DNA of 64,000 nt from Symsagittifera roscoffensis. Its lineage: Eukaryota > Xenacoelomorpha > Acoela > Convolutidae. The translations under genes were made by a program, and so were the position numbers. Where the stretch lies: contig NC_087063.1 of the NCBI RefSeq assembly GCF_963678635.1, forward strand, positions 28,267,407 to 28,331,406. The letters are read 5' to 3'. Numbering within the stretch: position 1 is the stretch's first letter; every line of letters begins with the position of its first letter. Below the pieces are notes generated by a model. It did not search any database. It was not told where the DNA came from and was given only the letters and a program-made list of their open reading frames with translations. Of the stretch, positions 20,591 through 31,396 are shown one piece after another.

Positions 20591-23579
20591 TCAGCCTATA
20601 CTTAAGTAATATTTCTTATGTAGATATACTTGTATGTTTGTATCAGAGAATATCACGTGTACAAGCGCGTACAATTCCCGAGGATGCAGTCTTCCTCTAT
20701 TTGGATCGTACACTGGAAGCCTCCATTTCCACGAGGAAGTCTCTCAGCCTCGTCAAGGACAAGACTAGGTTCTCCGCGTCCACGTGCTGCTTCCCCGTCG
20801 CTCTCGTTACCAAGAAGCATAGATATTTTCCCGGTATCTGCGACGCCGCCGGAGGTAAGGCTGCTACGCCCCCTATCCCTGGTCTTTGCTTCCAAAGGAA
20901 TTCCACGTTTTTGTATTCTCTCTTAAAATCTGCCGCTAGCGCTGTCCTAAAACTCATGTCTGCTGTGATTGCTATCGCACATGTTCTGTTTGTGAGTATG
21001 AAATCACTGTCTGTTAGTATTATGTTACTTGAATATTCGTTTGGTAAGTTAAAATATGACTCAACTACCCTGCCTATGTCAGGTTTCTTAGGTTCTTCGC
21101 CTGTTTCTGCTTCTAAGTCTCCTGTTTCTCTTGCTATTCTTAATTTTTTTATTATCAAGTTTTCAGTGTGGGTAAGTCCTACCCCCACTCCCCGGACAAA
21201 AATATCCATCGACGTCCCCGTCGATCGCATACCGGGTATCAAGTCGAGGTTAGAAGCCGGAATGAGTAGACGTTCTTCCTGGGCAGCCCAGGAAGGATCG
21301 TCTCGTTCGGTCTTGATGTATTTCATGCTTTCACGATCTACGTCTTGAATTGTGACACTGGTCTCCTCAGGATCCGAGGTCGTTTCATTTAGCCACTCTA
21401 AGACACGCAGGTTCGTCAAGTCTTGTTCGTATGACTGCTGTTGCTCGTCGTCGAATTCTACCTCGGGTTTTGACCAGTCGTCAACCCACTCATCGTCGTG
21501 ATCATCGACTATGTCAATGTCTTGTGACACAGTTATTTCCTCTAGACCCACTACTTCCTCCACTATCTTCTTCAGATCTATCCTGTCCACTACGAAGTCG
21601 TCACCGTAAGGATTGTGTTTATTTCTTGGTATCTTCCCGTCCTTCTGACGAGTCTGTATCGTGAACGGAAGATCCGGTTCCCATTTCTTGGGAACCTCTA
21701 TCTGTTCGGGATCCTGCCAATCTTCCTCTGCGTAGGGTAAGGTTTCATTGTCCGCTTCGATCTGCTCGTTTGGATCCAGGTCCAGCGGTGTATCCGTACC
21801 TTCCTCTACGACTTCGTTTCCATCGTTCTTCTCCCTGGTGCCCTTTTCATTGACCTCACAAGCAGGATCCATCATTAGATAATCCCCTTCTTCCATGTCT
21901 GCAGGTATACACCAGTCTTCTGTCGATGGATTGTGTGGCTTGATGTTCTCGTAGTGGGCGGATCGGCCAGTGCTCAGTCTATAAAAGCGTCCCTCCTGGT
22001 GCACCTCAGTAATCATGAAGGGTCCCCTCCACTTTTTTAGAAGCTTTTTCGTCCCTTTCGGTGGTATAACGTTCTGGAATACCCATAAATAGTCTCCCAC
22101 CGAGTAAGCCTTTGCACCAGCTGCTTTCTTGATGATTCTTTTCCTCTGCCCTGCCTGTGCCTGCTGAGTATTTCGTCTACACAAATCGTTCAACTCCTGT
22201 TGGCGTCTGATCACATCCCTCACGTAGACCTGTGGGGACGTTTTCTTTCCCTCATACTCTGGGTAAAAGAAGGTTAAGGGTAAAGACTTTTCGTGCCCAG
22301 TTAGCATCATGTGTGGACTGACTCCGGTGGTGGAGTGTTGCGTGCTGTTATATGCTCCCATCACCTGTGGAAGGTATCTGTCCCAATCGGTCATGTACCT
22401 GGAACAATATACTCTCAGCATCGACACTAACGTCCTATTCTGTCTTTCCACTAAGCCATTCGTCTGAGGGTGGTATGTCGTGGAGTGAGCCTGAGCGACC
22501 TGTGAGCGTCTCATAAGCTCTTTCGTAAGCTCTCCTACGAAAGCTGTTCCATTATCCCATTGAAACGTCATCGAACAACCATGTCTTGCTATCCACGTGT
22601 TGATCAGGTGGTCGCATGTCTCTTCCGCCGAGGCTGTTATGCAGGGCACGGCCTCTGCATACTTCGTAAAATGATCTATCATGACCAGCACCTGATTATA
22701 ACCATTGTCTGTCATGCATATCTTTTGGTGATCTATTTGCACCACCTCGTTGAATTCAGACGACTCGATCGATTGTAAAGGAAATCGCAACTTCCTTGGA
22801 TCCTTGACCTGTTGGCATGACAGACATGCCGTTACCCATTTCTCGCATGCCTTTTTCATCCCAGGCCACTCAAAACGCTTCAGGATCCTCTGATATACTT
22901 TGTCGATCCCCTGATGGCCCATCTGATCATGTGACCTGAATAATAGTTCTGTCTGATAGAGTTGCGGAAAGACTATCGCGTTATACTTGTATAGGACTCT
23001 GTATTCCTCTCTTCTTTTGCAAGCCACGATCCCGTCCTTGTTCAAATATAACCTCCCTTCCTTCTGCATGAAGTATTGTCTCAGGATGCGATAACTATCT
23101 TCCTCGAGGTCCCCTTTATCCGGAGAACCAATCTCGATCCACCTTTTCAGGTTGCTTGTCATGCGATCATTTCTCTGCGCCCTTAGAAGGTCCGAGAGTC
23201 TGTATCTCGCCTTCAAGTACGTCTTCATGACCCTCATCTGACTATTCAGCTCGTTGGGCCGGTGTGTGTCTTCTTCCATCTTAACGCACCAAACTTTCGC
23301 CAACGGCTGTGTTTCTTGTTTAAACGGCTGAAGATCAGTCCTGACTACCTCTTTCTGCGGCAACAGGCTTATCGAACGTTTCGATACCGCTATCGTCTCC
23401 AAGTCATCCGCTGCGTTGTCAAAGACTCTTTCGCTTGGTATTAGGTAGCGATCAATGTCAGGATCCTGGTACACCTCTCTGTCCAGGTCCCTTGCCCGAG
23501 TTTCCACAAGTAGCGTGTGTATCGCTAGTTCTGACAGTTCTGATCCCGAACTCGAGTTCCTGTCTGAATAGGTGTCCAT
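20591..23579 (-). CDS. pol: Integrase plus acidic linker and macro-like domain (copy B)
   Basis: An open frame of 960 codons (20,697-23,579), the best integrase in copies A and B. HHCC zinc domain with H217, H222, C252, C255; catalytic D283 (QIDHQK), D342 (WDNG instead of the usual SDNG) and E378 (LVERQNR); GPY/F module at ~519-521 (RGPF); acidic linker ~545-830; macro-like domain from ~848 (ILTDSDF, AIAITADM, ADFKREY, KYLCFLVTRA, LVLSLTRLRDFL). An 11-nt deletion then shifts frame and a TAG follows; the rest of the macro region sits in another frame down to a stop at 20,591. The ATG lies after a nonsense codon in the linker, so it is an accident and not a gene start. Confidence 0.8.
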
Positions 23580-23606
23580 TCCTGAGTTTTGAGAATCATC
23601 ATCCGT

Positions 23607-24095
23607 CTAAGAGGTTGTGCTGGAGACTGCGCGCTCCTCCAGACCATGTCTGTGCCTTCTTCGAATCCATCTGAACTCCCCGGACAAAACCTTGTTCTCT
23701 AGGTCCTGTTTCTCATCAGGAATTTTCTCGTCTATCTCAGACTCCCCGGACAAATTTTCTTGTCCCGGGTGTTGATCTTTTGATCGCTGGTTCTTTTCAT
23801 CATTCGTCTCCCCGGACAAATAGTTTTGCAGCAGATTTTGTTCTACCTTCTTACCTTCCTTATCCTGGTCCACAAAGGTGACGGTTTTTTTTCGCTTGCT
23901 GCTCCCCTGTTCTCTCTGTCCGTAGGAAGTACTGGTTAAAATCTCTTGGGGTATTGAGGATACTAGTTGCTGAACTATTGTCCTACAATTCTTCTCATTC
24001 TCTTCGTGCTGTCGTCTGGACGGCATGATCTTCACTTTCTCACTAACTTTTAGCGATGCCACTGCTGCTGTCCACTCGGGGTCATCTCTGGTCAC
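23607..24095 (-). pseudogene. pol: pol inter-domain linker (copy B)
   Basis: 162 codons between RNase H and integrase: a moderately basic part (SRRQHEENEKNCRTIVQQ), then an acidic repeat region with NYLSGET, ENLSGES and KVLSGEF, each encoded around TTTGTCCGGGGAG. It ends at the same TAG as copy A. It is in frame with the integrase below but out of frame with RNase H above because of a small deletion near 24,094. Confidence 0.65.
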
Positions 24096-25416
24096 TTTCT
24101 AACAATCCACCCAGCATCCGCATCACTTGCGGTGTGACTTGCACCGTTTTATCCAATAATGAGAGGCTGTTTATGCTCATGCGAGAGAGTTCTTGCTGGA
24201 CCAGGTCCGAGCGCAGCAACAGATCCAAGGGGACTGGGTCCTCCTTGGATAGGATCTTTATCTCGGCTGCTTTCTCTACAGGTAACTCAGGGTGCCCTGG
24301 AATTGGATGTCCAGACTTATCCAACCATCTCGTTAAGGGAAGCGCTTCATAAGTTTCTTTGTCCAGAAACGAGAATCCCTCCTTTATTTCCGCCTGATTG
24401 GCCTGCTTCTGTTCCAATCTTTCATAAAACTCAGTTTTCTTGCTGAGGCTGTCAGCATTCTGGTGTTTATCACGCATCCTATGTTCGATTATCATGTGGT
24501 AGCCATCCAGTCTTACTATCCATCTACAAATATAACTCTGATCCATCGAGTAGGTTTTCAACCAGGATAACGCTCTGTTGTCCACGCGTAACTTGAAGGG
24601 AGCGCTCCCCAAGTATGCACGGTACTTTTCCACGAAGGTGACTACTGTAAACATTTCTGCTTTTGGTGCGCCATATTTCATCTCTGTGTCACTCAAGACC
24701 TTGCTGCCGTATGCAATGGGACGGAGAACTGTTCTTCCGTTCCATTTTTGCTCTTGATGCAAGATTCCTGAGATGGCTACCACCGATGCGTCTGTGTCGA
24801 GAACGTACATGCCCTTTTCTGTAGGCATGCCCAGCACTGGCGCTTCGCACAGTTCCCGCTTTATGTTCTCGAAAGCAACCTGTGCCTCATCGTTCCATTC
24901 GAACTTCTTCCCCTTGTTGCGCATCAGCTTCTGCAGTCCGTTTCGCGTTACCGAGAAGCTCCGGCCTAAAATCACCGAACTCTGACTATTTGGATTCGGT
25001 ACTAAGCAAACCTGTTTACTATCACTTAACGAATGCAAATTTCTCATTCTAAAAATTGCTACCACAGCTTGTCCTGGTTGTAATTTTACTTTTCTGTCCA
25101 AAAAAATTGGTACTTTGTTTTCGTCTGTTATTATCCTATTAATTGGTCTCTTAACATACTTTCGGTCCGGGTTTCTAATCCGTATCAGAACGTTGTTCAA
25201 GTCAATCATCACGTCAAAATTCCTGACAAAATCCCGACCCAAGATGAATTGGTCGGCGTCGTCCAGATTCTCTACCACCAGGAAGCTCATCCAAAGATCC
25301 CGTCCTCCCATGTGGAGGACCGTTATTGGCGTTCTTCCGGCCACGTAGATAGCTCCTCGATTGGCGGCGGCCAGTCGGAGATTCGTTGGAATTAGATCTT
25401 CCCGCGTGAAGCCCAT
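24082..25416 (-). pseudogene. pol: Protease C-part, RT remnant and RNase H (copy B)
   Basis: 444 codons equivalent to the copy A piece. It has the retropepsin ILGRDF strand, then the same deletion junction (SRNGL-type sequence joined to QKLMRNKG at about 24,945) that removes the RT palm, then RNase H with VLDTDASVVAISG, RVDNRALSWL and HQNADSLSK. The frame is separated from the protease start by an extra T in a T-run near 25,430 and from the linker by a deletion near 24,094. The upstream ORF ends in another frame. Confidence 0.8.
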
Positions 25417-27094
25417 TTTTTCCCAAGTTTTTTATCGGCATCACACTCACTACCGCTCCTGTGTCCAGAAGCCCTGTGACTCCGAGTTTTGTTCCGTTGG
25501 TGTCGAGCAGATGTGCGGTCACATCTGCTTCATACCCAATGTGTACTGCGTCTTGTTCCATCATGAGGTCATGGCCTATCCTGCGGACTTTGAGTTCCTC
25601 TTCACCCAAATAGATTTGCCCCATTTGGTCATCATCTGTTGTTACATAAGTCCTGGTGTAGATACTGATTCCATCCACGTTCAGCATTATTTGATACGGC
25701 CCATAGACCTCTAGGTAGCGTCCATGAAGTTTCTTCATGCGAGGGCCACCCGTCGTTAGTAGTGCTCGCACAGCTCTCGACTCGGTGCGTGGCTCCACCT
25801 GCCTCAGATAATCTGCATATGTGTCCAAATGCATCAAAGTGAACTCGGATGGTTCACTCAGATTTCTTATTACCTGGTGTCCAGCCACTGAGATTATCGA
25901 CTGTATCTTGTTTCCTTGCGGCACCATGCCGAACCTCTGACCGGAGATCACTTTAAGTTTCATGTTCAAACTGCTTGGTGCTTTCGTTTCTTCGAACTCC
26001 GTTGCTTCGAAGGTATTCAGTTGCTCCTGAAGTTTCTCATTTTCCAGTTCAAGTTTCACTTTTTGTTCGATCTCTTTCGTCATCAATTCCTGCTGTACTC
26101 TATTTAGAGCATCCCTCGCGGCTGCCCTATAATCGATCTTGAAGTCATCAGCCGTAGTTGCTGGTTCCGGCTCACGTGTCTCCTCTGTTACCGCTTGCAT
26201 TTTCTTTGCCGCCAGCTCTTGAGGTTTTTCTTTTCTGCGTGCCTCTGCTTCACTCAAAAGTCGAGCCTTGCTGGCTTTCACTCCTGACAAAGCTTCTTCA
26301 TGTCTTGGATGCTTAATGTCTGCCACTGCATCACAGAATTGCGGACAATCTGATTTAAAATGACCTTCCAAGTTGCAAAAGAAACACCTCGGGCCGAATT
26401 TTGCAATTACTCCTCTCATGAAATCCTCATGGTCCAATTCTGACGCATCTTCGTCCTCGAGGCTAAAGCCTATTGCTTTCATGCCTTGTTTGTAAGCTGG
26501 GCATGCTGACACATGATGGTCCGTTGAACTGCAATTAGCACAAGAGCGTCTCTTGTCCATATCATCCCTCGGTTTGTACCAATTGTTCCCTTGGTTTGCT
26601 GGTCCGTTGTTAAAATTGCCATAATTGTTCTTGTAATATCCAGATCTCGAAGGAGGTTTCAACAAAAGATACTCTTTTGATTTGAGCCTCAACTCCTCCG
26701 TTGTTGGCGCATTGGTTGATAGTGGTGTGTAATGCGTTGCTAGCATCGTACGAAGTTCATCATTCTTCACACCATCGATAAATTTCGAGGCTACGGCCAA
26801 GTTCATCCTTCGGTTTGACTCGTCCAGTTGGCTGCGTCTCCTCAGCATTTCCAAGTCATCTAGAAACTTGTCTATCGTTTCATCTTCTCGTTGCCTCCGT
26901 TTCTCGAAGCGCATCATTGCTTGGTGCCCCTGCACCCCTGATCCAAAACGGTTTAACAGGACTTCGAAGATTTTCTTGGCTGTGTCGCGCTGATATTGCT
27001 TCTTGGCCATGACACAGTCCAATACAGCCATCAGATTCGACTTTGTAGCATCTTGGTTTCTTAAAGACTCTTCTGGACTTCTCACTGCGTTCAT
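25214..27094 (-). CDS. gag: Gag C-terminal half with intact CCHC knuckles and DTG protease motif (copy B)
   Basis: 626 codons. Capsid-like helix region (RQREDETIDKFLDDLEML), both zinc knuckles intact (CANCSSTDHHVSAC and CFFCNLEGHFKSDC), the ~300-residue C-terminal extension with a coiled coil (LELENEKLQEQL), and the retropepsin motif LLDTGAVVSVMP. Right after this a single-base expansion of a T-run near 25,430 shifts the frame, and the last ~65 residues are out of frame. The beginning lies downstream of a ~101-nt deletion near 27,018 shared with copy C; the first ~30 residues before CVMAKK are out of frame. Confidence 0.8.
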   Translation of the reverse strand: MNAVRSPEESLRNQDATKSNLMAVLDCVMAKKQYQRDTAKKIFEVLLNRFGSGVQGHQAMMRFEKRRQREDETIDKFLDDLEMLRRRSQLDESNRRMNLAVASKFIDGVKNDELRTMLATHYTPLSTNAPTTEELRLKSKEYLLLKPPSRSGYYKNNYGNFNNGPANQGNNWYKPRDDMDKRRSCANCSSTDHHVSACPAYKQGMKAIGFSLEDEDASELDHEDFMRGVIAKFGPRCFFCNLEGHFKSDCPQFCDAVADIKHPRHEEALSGVKASKARLLSEAEARRKEKPQELAAKKMQAVTEETREPEPATTADDFKIDYRAAARDALNRVQQELMTKEIEQKVKLELENEKLQEQLNTFEATEFEETKAPSSLNMKLKVISGQRFGMVPQGNKIQSIISVAGHQVIRNLSEPSEFTLMHLDTYADYLRQVEPRTESRAVRALLTTGGPRMKKLHGRYLEVYGPYQIMLNVDGISIYTRTYVTTDDDQMGQIYLGEEELKVRRIGHDLMMEQDAVHIGYEADVTAHLLDTNGTKLGVTGLLDTGAVVSVMPIKNLGKNGLHAGRSNSNESPTGRRQSRSYLRGRKNANNGPPHGRTGSLDELPGGRESGRRRPIHLGSGFCQEF

Positions 27095-27491
27095 TGGTTC
27101 TGGATAACCTTGTAAGGAATGTCTCCAAAGACCTATTCAGGGGTTCAAATGCCGTGGCCATTGCCGTAGCATCCCATCGAGTGTCCCGCCTGAGTGTCCT
27201 CACACCTCGTCTGAGGCTCTGTATGCGGTGCATCCCTGCAATCCGAATCGCCGTGAGTGTTTCCCGCTTGGCCCACATGACTCCTCCTCGGGCTCGCATG
27301 CCCCCTGTTGCCGGAATCACTTCTCCCAGTCGCATGTGTGCCTTGCGTTGGTCGTTCTTTAGAGGTTTGTCTGTTCCCCGTTGAACTTGTTCTACTGTTC
27401 GGGCGCCATGTTCCATTACCCCTTGTGGCATAGCCTGATGAACTGCCCCTGCCTCTAGTGGATCCATACGTCTTCCTCTTTTGATGTTCAT
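26880..27491 (-). pseudogene. gag: Gag middle fragment (copy B)
   Basis: An overlapping piece in another frame. Only its middle part (ATAFEPLNRSLETFLTRLSR to KKPRCYKVESDGCI) is genuine gag sequence, corresponding to copy A residues ~290-340. The stretch before is out of frame, and after GCI the 101-nt deletion changes the frame again. This documents two frameshifts in copy B gag. Confidence 0.6.
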
Positions 27492-28200
27492 TGAAGTTCA
27501 CCCTCGGTTCCCTGCTGGGACCCCCCGAGTTCGGTTCTCCTTCTTTTGGTCCACTCTTGCTGCTTAGTAGCCCGTCCAACCTATCCATGATAGCCTGAGT
27601 TCGCCTCTCCATCATCGCGTCTATCTTTGTGTGAAGAGTCCCAAGAGACTGCTCTTGCTGAATTCTTAACCTCTCCATGTCGTCTCTTAAGCGTAACTCT
27701 CGCTGTTCCGCCTCTCTTGTCATTCGCGACAAGTTCTCCGACATATGCTCGTCCGTTCTTTCTTTCAATCGTTTTTCGCTCCTGCCAACTTCTTGTCTAT
27801 TGCGGTTTATTTCTTCCCGCAGACCTTCTCTTTCAATGTGAACTGCTCTTTCTAGTTCACTCATCCTTATTGACATCTGTTCATTTTGTTCTCCTAAACT
27901 TTCCACTATGTTGTTTAAGGCTTCTTCTAGTGCCGCCCCGTTATCCACAAGTGGCGTCACTAGTGGCGGTGTAACCCTGTCGGTCCCAGGTAGCTTCGTG
28001 CTGGTGGAGATCCGGGCCTTGACTCTCTGCCTCGACGTCTTTTCATTATCCCCCTCAGGATTCGCCAATGCGTTGCCTAGCCCTCTGTTTCTACTCTCTC
28101 CAGTTTGTGGCTCTGAATTTGTCATAATCGCGAAGTCTTTTGACTGGCCCGGTGTGTTTGCCTCTTTGCTTATCGTTGTCACTACACCAAATTTGTCCAT
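27145..28200 (-). pseudogene. gag: Gag coiled-coil region (copy B)
   Basis: 351 codons: an N-terminal polar stretch (GVVTTISKEANTPGQSKDF), a long coiled coil (ALNNIVESLGEQNEQMSI to RIQQEQSLGTLHTKI) and a basic Gly/Ser/Arg region. It is in frame with the 28,222-28,842 piece, separated only by a stop at 28,222. The ~220 residues from GLERRGR to DNGAALEE are missing from copy A. The frame is lost at the end near 27,165. Confidence 0.75.
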
Positions 28201-28221
28201 GGTTCCAGTCTCTCTTTCGAC

Positions 28222-28842
28222 CTATGCCTCATTCTCCTGGATCGAACTATTGAGGCTGACTTGAGATCCAAAGTCCCCTTGCTCCTCTTCATCCTCTTCC
28301 TCCTGGGATTCAAGTTCGTTTCCTGCGCCTCCTCCCATGGTGAATGGAAAGATGTTTCCGAAGGTGTTCTTCATTCTTTCTGAGAACGATGATGACGTTG
28401 TTTGTTTCCCAGTTCCGCCTGCCATCATAGTGGTGTCTGTCGGAGATCTTGTCGTCGCCGCTACTTCAGTTGAGATGTCGGACAGTTCCGACATCTCCTC
28501 TCGATCCAATGTCCCGGTGGAAGTGGCAAAATCATGGCCTTGTTCTACCGGAGTAGATTCACTTGCCAGCCTTCTGCCTCTCCTTTCCAGTCCATATACT
28601 TCCTGGTTGTCGTTCATGACATGGTCTGTGTTGACCTCCACTTCTAACAGTTCTTTACGCTCTTCTGAGGTCTTCTGACTTCTCGTTTCAACCATTCTGC
28701 CTGAAACCGTCTCCGCTTTGTCGGACCGGGATCGCTTGATCCAATCCACAAAAGGATCGGTCATCGTTTTTCTTTGCTTTTCAGGTATGAATTTCCTAGA
28801 GCTATTACCTCGTTTTGGTTTCCTTGACTTGTCTAGAGTCAT
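28222..28842 (-). CDS. gag: Gag N-terminal region (copy B)
   Basis: 206 codons from the ATG at 28,842, which I take as the family's gag start because it follows a stop-rich leader and the first 40 codons are conserved in copy A. Basic start (MTLDKSRKPKRGNSSRKF), then a Ser/Thr-rich and glycine-rich stretch (FPFTMGGGAGN) and an acidic run (ESQEEEDEEEQGDFGS). It ends at a nonsense codon in frame with the coiled-coil part. No signal peptide. Confidence 0.75.
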   Translation of the reverse strand: MTLDKSRKPKRGNSSRKFIPEKQRKTMTDPFVDWIKRSRSDKAETVSGRMVETRSQKTSEERKELLEVEVNTDHVMNDNQEVYGLERRGRRLASESTPVEQGHDFATSTGTLDREEMSELSDISTEVAATTRSPTDTTMMAGGTGKQTTSSSFSERMKNTFGNIFPFTMGGGAGNELESQEEEDEEEQGDFGSQVSLNSSIQENEA

Positions 28843-29640
28843 TCTCTATTTGTCACTTCTTAATGCCTATGCACTTAACTCGATTGCTAGTGACCTTATA
28901 GTTTTATTAACAATAATGATGACACAACACAATAAATTTCACAAGATTCTATTAAATAGTGACCACGAATCCCTGTATGTTATCAGAGTACAGTTTGTAT
29001 AAAATTTAATCACACCAACCGATTATTGGTCGTAAGATTTGAAAACTAGCACAATGTGATGTTATCAGTCAATTTAAAAGATAGTGTACTCACTACCCAA
29101 TCAAGCACAGCTTACGTCGATTTAAAATCAAAAACAAAAAATATTTACATTGACAGAATATTAATGCTTCTATGAAAAAAACGTATGTGTAGTGTACTTT
29201 TAGTCTGTCGTAGTACAATAGTCGAACTTGTCCTTTAAAGAAAAAGCTTTCCCTGCTCGGTGCTGCACCAAACAGACAAAACTTTGAAGGCAGGAATTTT
29301 CTCAAGTGGGCGTCTATTGCACCCACCGAGTACTGTGTTACCTATCTGCCTTCGGACTGCCCGAGCTAGACCTACTAAAACCCTCAGGGCAGTCACTTTT
29401 CACAAAAAACGTATTATGTTGCAATCCACACCAATGAGTCACGCTCTTTTTAATATATACTTAGTGTCGCGAATATCCGAGTTCGGACCTGTTTTGTTTT
29501 GGTCTGGTTCTTATTGAAAGGCAAGTTACCAGTGCAGTCACTGATACCTAGCCTCTGTGCTAATAACCTAATACCTCTCACTTTAGTCTTTCTTTCGCCT
29601 ACCTAAGTCCTTTAATAAAATAATACCCCTCCGGATTGGC
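28843..29640 (-). other. Leader upstream of gag (copy B)
   Basis: About 800 bp, ~95% identical to the copy A leader, non-coding. It ends after ACCCCTCCGGATTGGCAC, where copy A enters the TCCGGA motif cluster; here copy C begins in the opposite direction. Confidence 0.65.
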
Positions 29641-29645
29641 ACGCC
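29636..29645. other. Head-to-head junction of copies B and C
   Basis: On the left is the 5' leader of minus-strand copy B (ending GGATTGGCAC). On the right plus-strand copy C begins abruptly within gag (GCCACTCGTGGATAACG), equivalent to copy B position ~27,957. Only a few bases (ACGCCACT against CACGCCACT) could be shared. Copy C therefore lacks its leader and gag start. Confidence 0.75.
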
Positions 29646-29649
29646 ACTC

Positions 29650-30717
29650 GTGGATAACGGGGCAGCATTAGAAGAAGCCATGAACAACATAGTGGGCAGT
29701 ATAGGAGAACAAAATGAACAGATGTCCATAAGAATGAGTGAACTAGAAAGAGCAGTTCACATTGAAAGAGGAAGTCTGCGGGAAGAAATAAACCGCAATA
29801 GACAAGAAGTTGGTAGGAGCGAAAAATGCTTAAAGGAAAGAACGGACGAGCACATAGCGAAGAATTTGTCGCGAATGACAAGAGAAGCGGAACAGAGAGA
29901 GTTACGCTTAAGAGACGACATGGAGAGGTTAAGAATTCAGCAAGAGCAGTCTCTTGGGACTCTTGACACAAAGATAGACGCGATGATGGAGAGGCGAACT
30001 CAGGTTATCATGCATAGGTTGGACGGGCTACTAGGCAGCAAGAGTGGACCAAAAGAAGGGGAACCAAACTCGGGAGGTCCCAGCAGGGAGCCGAAGGTGA
30101 ACTTCAATGACCATCAAAGGAAGAGGACATATGGATCCACTAGAGGTAGGGTCAGTTCATCAGGCTATGCCTCAAGGGATAATAGAAGATGGGGCCCGAA
30201 CAGTAGAGCAAGTTCAACGGGAAACAGACAGACCTCTAACGAACGACCAACACAAGGCACACGTGCGACTGGGAGAGGTGATTCCGGCAACAGGAGACAT
30301 GCGAGCCCAGAGAGGAGTCATGTGGGCCAAGGGGGAAACACTCACGGCGATTCGGATTGCAGGGATGCTTCGAATACAGAGCCATTAACAAGGTGTGATG
30401 ACACTCAGGCGGGACACTCGAGAGATGCTACGGCAATGGCCACAGTCTTTGAACCCCTAAACAGGTCTTTAGAGACATTCCTTACAAGGTTATCCAGAAC
30501 CAATGAACGCAGTGATAAGTCCAGAAGAGTCTTTAAAAAACCAAGATGCTACAAAGTCGAATCTGATGGCTGTATTGAACTGTGTCATGGCCAAGAAGCA
30601 ATATCAGCGCGACACAGCCGAGAAAATCTTCGAAATCCTGTTAAACCGTTTTGGATCAGGGGTACAGGGGCACCAAGCAATGATGCGCTTCGAGAAACGG
30701 AGGCAACGAGAAGATGA
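29650..30717 (+). pseudogene. gag: Gag coiled-coil and basic region, 5' truncated (copy C)
   Basis: 355 codons beginning inside gag (DNGAALEEAMNNIVGSIGEQ). The coiled coil (SELERAVHIERGSLREEI to RIQQEQSLGTLDTKI), the Arg/Gly/Ser-rich part and the start of the capsid-like region (ETFLTRLSRTNERSDKS) are genuine. After ESDGCIELCHGQ the frame is wrong because of the same ~101-nt deletion as in copy B (junction about 30,580). It ends out of frame. Confidence 0.75.
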
Positions 30718-30859
30718 AACGATAGACAAGTTTCTAGATGACTTGGAAATGCTGAGAAGACGCAGCCAACCGGATGAGTCGAACCGAAGGATGAACGTGG
30801 CAGTAGCCTCAAAATTCATCGATGGTGTGAAGAATGCTAGCAACTTCGAACAATGCTAG
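30503..30859 (+). pseudogene. gag: Gag capsid-like region (copy C)
   Basis: The genuine part runs from NCVMAKKQYQRDTAEKIF to ASKFIDGVKN, with RQREDETIDKFLDDLEML. A small tandem duplication of AATGCTAGCAAC near 30,835-30,870 then shifts the frame. The following 170 nt encode the rest of the capsid end in other frames. Confidence 0.75.
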
Positions 30860-31036
30860 CAACGCATTACACACCACTATCAACCAATGCGCCAACACCA
30901 GAGGAGTTGAGGCTCAAGTCAAAAGAATATCTTTTGTTGAAAATTCCTTCGAGATCTGGATACTAAAGAACATTATGGCAAATTTAACAACGGACCAGCA
31001 AACCAAGGGAACAACTGGTACAAACTGAGGGATGAT

Positions 31037-31366
31037 ATGGAAAAGAGACGCTCTTGTGCCAATTGCAGTTCAACAGACCATCATGTGTCAGCATGCCCAA
31101 CTTACAAACAAGGCATGAAAGCAATAGGCTTTAGCCTCGAGGACGACGATGCGTCAGAAGTTGACCATGAGGATTTCATGAGAGGAGTAATTGCGAAATT
31201 CGGCCCGAAGTGTTTCTTTTGCAACTTGGAAGGTCATTTTAAATCAGAATGTCCGCAATTCTGGGATGCAGTGGCAGACATCAAACATCCAAGGCATGAG
31301 GAAGCTGTATCAGGAGTGAAAGCCAGCAAGGCTCGCCTGTTGAGTGAAGCGGAGGCGCGCAGATAA
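31037..31366 (+). pseudogene. gag: Gag zinc-knuckle region (copy C)
   Basis: 109 codons with both CCHC knuckles intact (CANCSSTDHHVSAC; CFFCNLEGHFKSEC), probably for RNA packaging as in other retroelements. It ends at a TAA at the junction where copies A and B read AAG (ARRKEKPQ). Confidence 0.8.
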
Positions 31367-31396
31367 GACAAACCGCAAGAGCTGGCGACGAAGAAA

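Larger units (their letters stand above)
13980..29640 (-). mobile_element. Giant Ty3/Gypsy-like element, copy B (internally deleted)
   Basis: The only copy in the window with leader, gag, pol, spacer, ORF2 and 3' end all present without a nested insertion, about 15.7 kb. Its 3' half from about 26,840 downwards is nearly identical to copy A and carries the same RT deletion, amber codon and macro-region deletion. Its 5' half instead resembles copy C and shares a ~101-nt gag deletion with it. ORF2 has lost about 3.5 kb. The 3' end matches copies C and D at GTCCGGGGAGTATGTG. The 5' end abuts copy C head to head at about 29,640. Confidence 0.85.
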
